Of a stretch of 13,087 nt of DNA, positions 1 to 6,489 are shown piece by piece (position 1 is the stretch's first letter; the number at the start of each line of letters is the position of its first letter). The position numbers were made by a program, and so were the translations under genes. The notes beneath the pieces were generated by a model. The model saw only the letters and a program-made list of their open reading frames with translations, did not search any database and was not told where the DNA came from. The DNA is from JBMYQA01 sp049600855 (GTDB lineage Bacteria > Bacteroidota > Bacteroidia > Cytophagales > Flammeovirgaceae): NCBI GenBank assembly GCA_049600855.1, contig JBMYQA010000162.1, positions 1 to 13,087 on the forward strand. Reading direction: 5' to 3'.

Positions 1-447
1 TACAAACCAAGGCATCTCTAGCTTGATTTCATATTTTGGATCTGTCAAGCTTTCCTCAATAATTGCCTCAATCTTACTCCACTGGAAAAACTCTCTACCT
101 TTTAAGGCAATTTCGCCATCTTCTTGAATAGAAGCGTTGAGTTGTAGGGGATGTACCTCAATGACTGCTTTTAGATTTTTGTCTTCTGTTTCAATGCATA
201 AGGTTGGCCACATGCTTTCTTTGTTGAAAGTCACCTGTGTTTTGTCAGGGATAACCATACCACAGCCTTCCCATTTTAAGTACCCTATTTCACAACCTGA
301 AGTTAAAAAGGGAATGGGATTTTCTTTAAACATTTGACAAACTTCCTCATTTTCCATGCAGAGTATGGATAATTTGAAGTACTGCGTTGAAATCTTAGTT
401 AGTAATTTCCTAACTTCTTCCGTAGATTCTACTTTGGTGAGTTGCAT
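1..447 (-). CDS. Small uncharacterised protein, copy B of a tandem paralogous pair (partial, C-terminus beyond window)
   Basis: The ATG at 447-445 opens a frame that runs without a stop for 149 codons to the left edge. Comparison with the neighbouring copy (665-1192) suggests only about 25 C-terminal residues are missing. The two proteins align over their whole visible length at about 35% identity by eye. They share an LCM block, a VC pair, FLT, WEGCGM (59-64 here), FN...MW.TL, a VI..HPL stretch, QWS and MPWFV. Cysteines 30, 37 and 62 are conserved in both. There is no signal peptide or membrane segment, so it is probably cytosolic. A helical N-terminal part followed by 'P-x-x-T-x-V-x-F' and later 'HPL' faintly resembles nitrile-hydratase-type leader (NHLP) peptides; this is inference. 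No Shine-Dalgarno is visible and the leader is A-rich, as is usual in Bacteroidota. It follows copy A on the same strand after 217 bp. Function is unknown. Confidence 0.85.
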   Translation of the reverse strand, partial: MQLTKVESTEEVRKLLTKISTQYFKLSILCMENEEVCQMFKENPIPFLTSGCEIGYLKWEGCGMVIPDKTQVTFNKESMWPTLCIETEDKNLKAVIEVHPLQLNASIQEDGEIALKGREFFQWSKIEAIIEESLTDPKYEIKLEMPWFV

Positions 448-664
448 TGCTTTTAATTTTAAATTTGTATATGATTGATTGTAATTAAAACAGTTTAATC
501 CTAAGCCATTTGGTGATGATTTGGTGTCGTTGATGGATGCCTGTAGCTAATAAAAAGGAATTGAGTTAAATTCATCGTTTTTCTTTCTACAGCCTACTTC
601 AAAAAATTACACCGCCATCTTATTCAGAAGCTCACCAAGAACTGCTGAACAGTGTTAAAGTGAG
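448..664. other. Intergenic spacer between the two small paralogs
   Basis: This 217-bp AT-rich spacer holds a hairpin next to the copy A stop codon (629-666) and two near-direct repeats beginning TTTGGTG at 509 and 520. I find no TAnnTTTG motif on the minus strand, so no promoter for copy B can be named. A 24-codon minus-strand frame (575-501) has no ribosome binding site or recognisable content and is not called as a gene. Confidence 0.5.
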
Positions 665-666
665 CT
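629..666 (-). terminator. Hairpin at the stop codon of copy A, possible attenuating terminator
   Basis: AGCTCAC (629-635) pairs perfectly with GTGAGCT (660-666), and inside it ACTG (641-644) pairs with CAGT (650-653). The outer stem overlaps the TAG stop of the copy A gene. No U-tract follows on the minus strand, so this is a weak terminator candidate or an mRNA-stabilising 3' structure that could lower expression of copy B relative to copy A. Confidence 0.35.
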
Positions 667-1192
667 AGCATGAAGAGGTGATGAGAATTTCGGGTTCTTC
701 TTGACCGTCAATTTCCACTCTCCATAACATGTCCTTATTGGGTACAAACCAAGGCATAACTAAAACGCAGTCATGTTTGTCTAGTTTCTGTTGGACGTGA
801 ATGTCAATTTCAGACCATTGCTTGATATGAGATTTGGTAACTGAAATCTTTTCGTCACCTGTGGTCGTAGAACCGTCTAACTTTAAGGGGTGTTCATGAA
901 TCACGACTTTTGTGGTGTCGTTCTTATCTCTTAAATACAACGTGGCCCACATGTCTGTTTCATTGAAGTGAACTTTTGTCCCTTTGGGTAATTTCATTCC
1001 ACAACCTTCCCAATGCACTTCATCATCACTATAGCCAGTGGTTAAAAAATCGATTGCTTTATCTGGATCTTGAAACTTTTTGCATACTACATCAGACCGC
1101 ATGCAAAGCATTGATAGTTCAAAGTATTTATTAGAGATATCTGTAATTTTTCTCCTCACATCCCAATTTGACTTTTCCACTGAAATTTCCAT
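665..1192 (-). CDS. Small uncharacterised protein, copy A of a tandem paralogous pair (possible NHLP/TOMM-precursor-like)
   Basis: This 175-residue soluble protein has no signal peptide. Its start at 1192-1190 lines up residue for residue with the start of its paralog at 1-447. Residues 15-50 look helical ('S-D-V-V-C-K-K-F-Q-D-P' and on). They are followed by WEGCGM (61-66), 'L-P-K-G-T-K-V' (68-74) and a VI..HPL stretch (97-103). The order 'SD..F..DP...FL ... LP.G..V' recalls the nitrile-hydratase-alpha-like leader of ribosomal peptide precursors, but the similarity is weak and judged by eye. The second half carries QWS and MPWFV motifs shared with the paralog. The protein ends in ITSSC, a short Ser/Thr/Cys cluster. 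It lies 54 bp downstream of the kinase fusion gene on the same strand and is probably cotranscribed with it. Alternatives are a kinase substrate, an effector, or a small adaptor unrelated to RiPPs. I do not recognise the family with certainty. Confidence 0.85.
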   Translation of the reverse strand: MEISVEKSNWDVRRKITDISNKYFELSMLCMRSDVVCKKFQDPDKAIDFLTTGYSDDEVHWEGCGMKLPKGTKVHFNETDMWATLYLRDKNDTTKVVIHEHPLKLDGSTTTGDEKISVTKSHIKQWSEIDIHVQQKLDKHDCVLVMPWFVPNKDMLWRVEIDGQEEPEILITSSC

Positions 1193-1219
1193 AGTGTTTG
1201 ATTTAAAGGTTTATGAATG

Positions 1220-1240
1220 ATTAGATTGAACACATCTAAT
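1220..1240. repeat. Inverted repeat between kinase gene and copy A
   Basis: ATTAGAT (1220-1226) and ATCTAAT (1234-1240) form a perfect 7-bp stem with a 7-nt loop in the 54-bp gap between the two genes. It is AT-rich with no U-run, so it is more likely an intercistronic mRNA structure or chance than a true terminator. Confidence 0.3.
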
Positions 1241-1246
1241 AAATAG

Positions 1247-4200
1247 TTATGAAAATAGGGCTCCTAACTCATTGATATCAATCTGATAATCAGGATGAAC
1301 TGGAAGCGATTTTAATTCATTCCAAAAGGTAACTCTTTTACTTGAATCTGGATAATAACGGCATAAGTCGGTAAGCACTCTGATTTTGTATACCATATTT
1401 TGATCTTCATTAGCGCAGTCTAATGCAGCATTAAAGTTTTCTTCAATTGCTTTCTGATCAGGCTGCTCGTCTTGCATTAAGCAGCGCGCTTTGAGTCTGT
1501 ATAAATCTGGTAACAAGAAGCGTTCGCCAGTACTAAATGCATTTTCAAATAGTTGGCTTAATGTTTCTTGGCAATCGTCATACAAACCTGCGTTAAATTG
1601 GGTTTGTGCTAGTGGTAAAGCATAGTAAGTACTAGGTACCTTTACACCAGTTCCTAGCATTAACGCCACATGTTCTTTGGCTTGCTCCACTTTAGTGTTG
1701 AGGTAGCCATCCAGAATTTGCTGGAGGAAGAGGAAGGTGCTAAAGTTATGATCCTCAAGATACTTTTTATAAGTCGCATTCATTTCCTGAATGTTCTTAT
1801 TTTCGAAGCGATAATAATACAAGGAGCTAATTAAAGCGGAGGTCCAAGCTTTTGAATGGGCATGATTGAGCTCTTCGGCTAATTCCCTACCTTGTTTTGC
1901 GTAATAATCACTCTTCTCAAAATTGCCTCTAAAGGCGTAGTTATTGGCAAGTACCACGAGGCTGTAGACTTTATAGTCCATCGCAAAGGCTTCTACCACG
2001 CCTTCTCCATTAATGCTATCGTACAATTCTAAGGAAAGGATGAGGTCCTTTTCTGCTTGTTCGTATTTTCCAAACATCCAGTTTTTATATCCCCGAACTC
2101 CATATAAAGCACATTGGAAAGGAATTTGGCCCAACGACTTCGCATCTTTCATGGCTTTTTCCCACAATACATCAAACTTTTCATATTCTGTAGACATCAA
2201 ATTGTATTGAATGCGTGTCCATAAAATATTGAAAAGCCAGTTAGAGCCATCAGGTAGTTTCAGGCTGAGTTCCTCAATTTTGTCATTAATTTGACTCACC
2301 TTTTCATTAGAAAAGCCCTTAATGGTTAAGGTTGCTTGTAATAAGTTTTGATTAATCTGAAGCTTTCTTTCGGTTTGCAATACATCTTCCGTAATCTTTT
2401 CAGCCCAATCCAATGCTTGTTCTGCTTGATTAATGCACTGTTGATCGAGCGATCTTTTTAACAAATTGGTGGAAGCGTAAAGTCCGTATTCAGAAGCTTT
2501 ATCAAAGTCATCGCATTTAGACCAGTGGGCAGCAAGTAATTCTGGGAATTCTTTGGCATTTGCAGGAAACTCGCGTTCTAAAGTGCTGGCAATGCGATGG
2601 TGTACATCTTTTCGGCGCGTGGTGGTCATGGCATCATAGGCCGCATCCCCAATGAGTGCGTGACGGAAGATGTAACGGTCATCATTGACACGCCGCTGAC
2701 GGAATACCAAATCAGCATTGACAAGCTGTTCCAAATCTTGTCGTACCATTCCCTCATCTTTGCTAGAAGCTTTCATGAGCAACTCATAATTGAACTCACG
2801 CCCAATGGCAGAAGCAATCTCAGCTGTTTCTTTTGCCATGCCTAATTTATCCAATCGCGCATTTAATAAATCTTGTAGCGTAATCGGAATTTCTTTGGCT
2901 TCAATATCTGTAACTAACTCATAGGCATTATGTTGCAAACTGAGGTATTCTTGCTCAAGCAGCATGGCTGTAAGTTCTTCCACAAAAAGTGGGATGCCAT
3001 CTGTTCGTTCCGAAATATAGTCAATGGCCTTGGCATGAATTGGCTTATGGCCCAATACGCTACTGACCATTTGCTCCACTGCGGATTCTGCTAATGGTTC
3101 GAGCTTTAGGAAAGGAACGGCTTGACAGCTTTCTCTGATTTGATCGCTTGGTCGCGTCGTCATTAACAGTAAGAATGCATGCTGATCTAAGTCTTCGAGT
3201 AGGTAAGCAATGAATTCTTCACTTGTGGGATCAATCCAGTGTAAATCTTCAATGATGAGTAAAAATGCCTGTTGGTCAAGCTGTTGAATGGCTTTGGCTA
3301 GGGCTTGAAAGAGAATCGCTTTTTGTTCTTTGGGAGATTTTTGCTCAAACTCCATATCTTCTGGTATGGGTAATGACAACCAAGAACAAAGGATGGGGAG
3401 TGTTTCTTCCACATCACAAGATAAATCCGCAAGGATTTCTTCTACGCGTTTCGTATGATTTTCTAATTCTTCATTAGCTACAATTCCCCAATGCTTTTTG
3501 AGCATCGTCAAGATCGGATATAACGCATTATTTTGATGTTCGGGCAAGCACCTACATTCTCTAAACAAGTGATCATTCGATTGCACATGTTGCTTAATGG
3601 CATGGGTTAGTCTCGATTTGCCTATTCCTGCTTGTCCTTCTAAAATGATGGCTTGTCCTGCTTGTTTACTACTTTCCCAAATTTCTAAGATTTGTTCTTT
3701 TTCATGCTCACGCCCAATCATGTCTCGCTGTGCACTCCACGAACGTAAAGTGGATTGCGCTTCCGTTTGGCGTTCTCCCAATAATAAGTAAGTCGCCACA
3801 GGTTGAGGTTCATGAACGAGTTTTACTTCTTTCGCAAATTCAAAGTCTAAGAAAGGGGCTAAGAGTTTTTGAGAACTGTTACTTACGAGAACAGTACCTT
3901 CATCGGCAAGATTGATCAATTCAAAAGCCGTATTGGGGACATTGCCTTCAGGAACTTGATTGGGTAATACCAGTACCCGTCCTGAGTGGATGGTAACGCG
4001 TAACTCAATGCGAATGCCATGTGCTTCTTGCAACACACTGCTTCGTTTACGTGCTTGGGTAAGCAGCTCAATGGCAGTACGGCCTGCGCGTCTAGCGTCT
4101 GTATCATGCACCTCTGGATAGCCAAAATAGATGACAATGTGATTACAAATATCTCCTGCGATATAGCCACCATATTTTATGGCAATATCTTTACACAGGT

Positions 4201-5284
4201 TAATTTGGTCTTTTTCTACCGCATCTAATGTTTCTAAATCCAGACTACTTCCTGTGGTGAGTACCAGATTTAGGCGCATACAAAGTACGGTAATTTGTTT
4301 TCGAAGCGCAGAGGAGGAACCTGCCACAATAAAATTTGCTTCAGTGAGGTCATCATCATCGGTAGTAGCTTGACCAGTAGCTTGCTGGATGGTACCAATG
4401 AGCGAGTTGAAATTGATGTGTGCTAATTCTTTGAGAATCAATTCAGCACTAGCAATACGCTGATAAGGATTTTTATTGAGTACGCGTCTCAGTAAATCTC
4501 CTAGCGGATGATTGAGAATGGCAGGTGGTAAACTGACAGTGCTATGCATCAACTGTTGTTGAAAAACCTCGGCAACGGAATTTCCTCTAATTACAGGCTG
4601 TCCCGTCAAACATTCAATAAAAATGAGGCCCCATGCGTAGAGGTCAGATTTTTCGGTTGGAGGCTCGCCTCTCAATTGTTCAGGAGCACTGTAATTGGGT
4701 GTACCCAAAAACTCTTGACTGAGTGTTAAGGTTTGAAATTCTTTGGTTCGGAACTCTTGGGTGAAGGTGCCAATCCCAAAATCAAGTATTTTTATATGAG
4801 GGCGCGACCCCGTAGTGGTCACCATAATATTTTGTGGCTTTAAATCGCGATGAACCACCCCATTGGCATGTGCACAAGTAAGGGCATCTAAAACTTGTTC
4901 CATCAGCTGTTGTGTATCTGTAGCTGATAATCCCTGATGTTGCACAATGTATTGTTTTAAAGTAGTGCCTGCAACAAATTCAAAAATGGCATAGGGTTGT
5001 TGATTGGCAGCATAGCCTTTGTCTATCAAATGTACAATGTTAGGGTGGCTGATCTTAGCACAAAGACTAGTTTCTCGTTCAAATCGGGCGAGCTGTTGTT
5101 GTTGCTTTTGTTCATCAACTACTCCTTGCAACTTCAATGTTTTGATTGCTACTAAACGGCCTGTATTTACCTGTTTAGCTTTATAAACTAAGCCATATCC
5201 GCCTTCCCCAATTTGTTCAATGAGTTCATAATTATCAAAAGACAATACATCCTTCGTGGGAAGTTGATTTTGGTGCTTTATCAT
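1247..5284 (-). CDS. Ser/Thr kinase - degenerate class III cyclase - AAA_16/STAND ATPase - TPR fusion protein (TOMM kinase/cyclase type)
   Basis: This is a 1345-residue cytosolic signalling protein with no membrane segment. Residues 19-290 are a complete eukaryote-like Ser/Thr kinase: G-loop GEGGYG (26-31), AIK lysine K48, HRDLKPQN (145-152) with catalytic D147, DFG (168-170), APE (200-202), D214 and a late arginine R276. Residues about 325-505 are a class III adenylate/guanylate cyclase homology domain, recognisable by 'YGGY', 'YFGYP' and 'VPN'. Its metal aspartates and transition-state arginine are replaced, so it is probably inactive. Residues about 520-720 are an AAA_16/STAND-type NTPase with Walker A GQAGIGKS (550-557), Walker B LLIIED (675-680) followed by LHWID, and a sensor-like LLLMTTRP. 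A winged-helix-like segment (800-880) and an alpha-helical TPR-like region (900-1345) follow. No C-terminal LuxR HTH is present, so it is not an ordinary MalT-type regulator. Length and order match the TOMM kinase/cyclase fusion family as I remember it. It precedes two small paralogs. Confidence 0.9.
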   Translation of the reverse strand: MIKHQNQLPTKDVLSFDNYELIEQIGEGGYGLVYKAKQVNTGRLVAIKTLKLQGVVDEQKQQQQLARFERETSLCAKISHPNIVHLIDKGYAANQQPYAIFEFVAGTTLKQYIVQHQGLSATDTQQLMEQVLDALTCAHANGVVHRDLKPQNIMVTTTGSRPHIKILDFGIGTFTQEFRTKEFQTLTLSQEFLGTPNYSAPEQLRGEPPTEKSDLYAWGLIFIECLTGQPVIRGNSVAEVFQQQLMHSTVSLPPAILNHPLGDLLRRVLNKNPYQRIASAELILKELAHINFNSLIGTIQQATGQATTDDDDLTEANFIVAGSSSALRKQITVLCMRLNLVLTTGSSLDLETLDAVEKDQINLCKDIAIKYGGYIAGDICNHIVIYFGYPEVHDTDARRAGRTAIELLTQARKRSSVLQEAHGIRIELRVTIHSGRVLVLPNQVPEGNVPNTAFELINLADEGTVLVSNSSQKLLAPFLDFEFAKEVKLVHEPQPVATYLLLGERQTEAQSTLRSWSAQRDMIGREHEKEQILEIWESSKQAGQAIILEGQAGIGKSRLTHAIKQHVQSNDHLFRECRCLPEHQNNALYPILTMLKKHWGIVANEELENHTKRVEEILADLSCDVEETLPILCSWLSLPIPEDMEFEQKSPKEQKAILFQALAKAIQQLDQQAFLLIIEDLHWIDPTSEEFIAYLLEDLDQHAFLLLMTTRPSDQIRESCQAVPFLKLEPLAESAVEQMVSSVLGHKPIHAKAIDYISERTDGIPLFVEELTAMLLEQEYLSLQHNAYELVTDIEAKEIPITLQDLLNARLDKLGMAKETAEIASAIGREFNYELLMKASSKDEGMVRQDLEQLVNADLVFRQRRVNDDRYIFRHALIGDAAYDAMTTTRRKDVHHRIASTLEREFPANAKEFPELLAAHWSKCDDFDKASEYGLYASTNLLKRSLDQQCINQAEQALDWAEKITEDVLQTERKLQINQNLLQATLTIKGFSNEKVSQINDKIEELSLKLPDGSNWLFNILWTRIQYNLMSTEYEKFDVLWEKAMKDAKSLGQIPFQCALYGVRGYKNWMFGKYEQAEKDLILSLELYDSINGEGVVEAFAMDYKVYSLVVLANNYAFRGNFEKSDYYAKQGRELAEELNHAHSKAWTSALISSLYYYRFENKNIQEMNATYKKYLEDHNFSTFLFLQQILDGYLNTKVEQAKEHVALMLGTGVKVPSTYYALPLAQTQFNAGLYDDCQETLSQLFENAFSTGERFLLPDLYRLKARCLMQDEQPDQKAIEENFNAALDCANEDQNMVYKIRVLTDLCRYYPDSSKRVTFWNELKSLPVHPDYQIDINELGALFS

Positions 5285-5298
5285 ATGTAGTAAGTTAG

Positions 5299-5304
5299 TC
5301 CTTC
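5299..5304 (-). promoter_or_regulatory. Possible distant ribosome binding site for the kinase fusion gene
   Basis: On the minus strand GAAGGA lies 17 nt upstream of the ATG at 5284. That is longer than usual spacing, and no closer Shine-Dalgarno exists. It directly follows one arm of an inverted repeat (5302-5310), so folding could mask it. Confidence 0.3.
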
Positions 5305-5353
5305 AGAAATATTTCCATTCTAATAGGCCCTTAATTTAAGATAAATTTCTGAA
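5302..5353. repeat. Inverted repeat in the 5' region of the kinase fusion gene
   Basis: TTCAGAAAT (5302-5310) is the exact reverse complement of ATTTCTGAA (5345-5353), separated by 34 nt. In the minus-strand transcript the proximal arm runs into the GAAGGA site, so the structure may affect translation or be an operator. No promoter matching TAnnTTTG was found on the minus strand in 5285-5499. Confidence 0.35.
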
Positions 5354-5443
5354 TGATTCAATGATCAATTTGATAGAAAAAACGCTTTTCAAGATTTTCT
5401 TTCGCGATCAGGCATTCCTTGTCACTAAAGAAAATATCTTAGC

Positions 5444-5490
5444 GGCTGTTTGAATTTTTTGTTTAGCCAAAAGAAAAAGTTCAAACAGTC
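5444..5490 (-). terminator. Long hairpin just downstream of gmhA
   Basis: CTGTTTGAA (5446-5454) pairs with TTCAAACAG (5480-5488). The arms continue inward through T-rich/A-rich pairing and outward by two more positions, giving a stem of about 20 pairs with few mismatches around a short AGCC-containing loop. It begins about 10 nt after the gmhA stop, where a terminator is expected. The minus-strand sequence after the stem has no clean U-tract, so efficiency is uncertain and it may instead protect the 3' end. Confidence 0.55.
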
Positions 5491-5499
5491 TCTTAAAGG

Positions 5500-6087
5500 T
5501 CATTGTGCATCCATTCCTTCTTCAATGAGCATGATGAGAATATGGATGATTTTAATGTGGATTTCCTGAATTCGATCGGCATAACCAAAATGGGGCACTC
5601 GAATTTCTACATCAGCAGTTTCGGCGAGTTTGCCACCATCTTTTCCCGTGAGTAGAATAATTTTCATGCCTTTGCTTTTAGCAGCATGAACAGCATGAAT
5701 AACATTCGCCGAATTCCCACTTGTGCTAATGCCTAACAACACATCTCCTTTTTGTCCTAATCCTTGAATGTATCGAGAAAAAATGTATTCGTAGCCAAAG
5801 TCGTTAGCTACACAAGAAATATGGCTAGGATCGGCAATGGCAATGGCTGGGAAAGCAGGACGATTTTCGCGATACCTGCCAGTGAGTTCTTCTGCAAAAT
5901 GCATGGCATCGCAATGGGAACCACCATTGCCACAACTCAGAATTTTACCTCCATTTTTGAAAGAACTTACAATAAGTTGAGCTGCTCGCTCAATATTTTC
6001 AATGTTCTCGTTTTGATGGATAAATGCATCTAAAACCTTCCGGGCTTCTTCGAGTTGTGCCCTGATTTTCAATCCTTTCTCAGTCAT
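5500..6087 (-). CDS. gmhA: Phosphoheptose (D-sedoheptulose 7-phosphate) isomerase
   Basis: This cytosolic SIS-domain enzyme converts sedoheptulose 7-phosphate to D-glycero-D-manno-heptose 7-phosphate, the first step towards ADP-heptose for lipopolysaccharide inner core or other heptose glycans. The 195-residue length fits the family (E. coli 192). Diagnostic blocks are SCGNGGSHCDAMHFAEELTG (51-70), the STSGNSAN phosphate-binding loop (121-128), LTGKDGGK (146-153) and PHFGYADRIQEIHI (165-178). Catalytic Glu67 and His182 correspond to E. coli Glu65 and His180. Long blocks look nearly identical to the E. coli enzyme as I remember it, with divergence mainly in the first 35 residues. The ATG at 6087 is chosen because the N-terminus then aligns with E. 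coli. There is no Shine-Dalgarno. The usual heptose partners (hldE, gmhB) are not adjacent. It is followed by a long hairpin and then the kinase fusion gene. Confidence 0.95.
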   Translation of the reverse strand: MTEKGLKIRAQLEEARKVLDAFIHQNENIENIERAAQLIVSSFKNGGKILSCGNGGSHCDAMHFAEELTGRYRENRPAFPAIAIADPSHISCVANDFGYEYIFSRYIQGLGQKGDVLLGISTSGNSANVIHAVHAAKSKGMKIILLTGKDGGKLAETADVEIRVPHFGYADRIQEIHIKIIHILIMLIEEGMDAQ

Positions 6088-6360
6088 TTAACTAGTGGAG
6101 TGTTATTTTCAACAAAGAAAGGGATGTCATAGAAAACATCCATATTTCAAATCAAAAAAATTGAAATTATTCTATCAGTTTGGAATTTTTGATTAAATTA
6201 GAAAAAGAAGGAGTCTTAAAAATCAATTATTTTGAAGATTTTCGTACGTAAATACTAACAATTTACAAAAGCATTCATAACTTCGGTTGCTCAACTGAAA
6301 AACAAATGGAGCGAAAAGCATGATTTAGTTTCTTTTAGGCTAGGAATTATCTAAAGCAAA

Positions 6361-6374
6361 TTCAATTAATTGAA
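6361..6374. promoter_or_regulatory. Perfect 14-bp palindrome upstream of recQ
   Basis: TTCAATTAATTGAA is its own reverse complement and lies 16 bp upstream of the candidate -33 element for recQ. This is a position where a dimeric regulator could bind. In AT-rich DNA it could also be chance. Confidence 0.3.
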
Positions 6375-6389
6375 ACTAAAGATTGACAC

Positions 6390-6421
6390 TTTGATTCAGC
6401 TTTTTAAAAAATATGTGTTTG
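6390..6421 (+). promoter_or_regulatory. Candidate Bacteroidetes-type promoter for recQ
   Basis: TTTG at 6390-6393 is followed after 20 bp by TGTGTTTG (6414-6421), one mismatch from the Bacteroidetes -7 consensus TAnnTTTG. This would give a leader of about 60 nt. A TTGACA also occurs at 6383-6388, but without a good sigma-70 -10 partner. Confidence 0.35.
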
Positions 6422-6489
6422 TTTTTTTAACATGAATGACGCTTAAAAATTCAAATACTTTACAATTAACCTATAAAATCTCTTAGAGT

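Larger units (their letters stand above)
6088..6489. other. Divergent intergenic region between gmhA and recQ
   Basis: This 402-bp, strongly AT-rich region separates gmhA (minus) and recQ (plus) and presumably carries both promoters. I see a 14-bp perfect palindrome (6361-6374) and a promoter-like pair for recQ (6390-6421). I find no TAnnTTTG motif on the minus strand for gmhA, and no convincing ORF or RNA gene. Confidence 0.5.

Noticed and set aside
1..447. Copy B as a truncated pseudogene
   Set aside because: The frame is intact to the window edge and aligns end to end with copy A. The missing part is due to the window boundary.
501..575. 24-codon minus-strand frame between the two small paralogs, considered as a hidden precursor peptide
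   Set aside because: It has no ribosome binding site, no cysteine and no leader-like motif, and short frames are expected by chance in this spacer.
3916..4173. 85-codon open frame on the same strand as the kinase gene but in another frame
   Set aside because: It lies wholly inside the kinase fusion gene, whose frame encodes recognisable domains there. It has no family features and is a shadow.
1247..5284. Ordinary MalT/LuxR-type ATPase regulator or an active adenylate cyclase
   Set aside because: There is no C-terminal HTH, the N-terminus is a full Ser/Thr kinase, and the cyclase catalytic residues are replaced.
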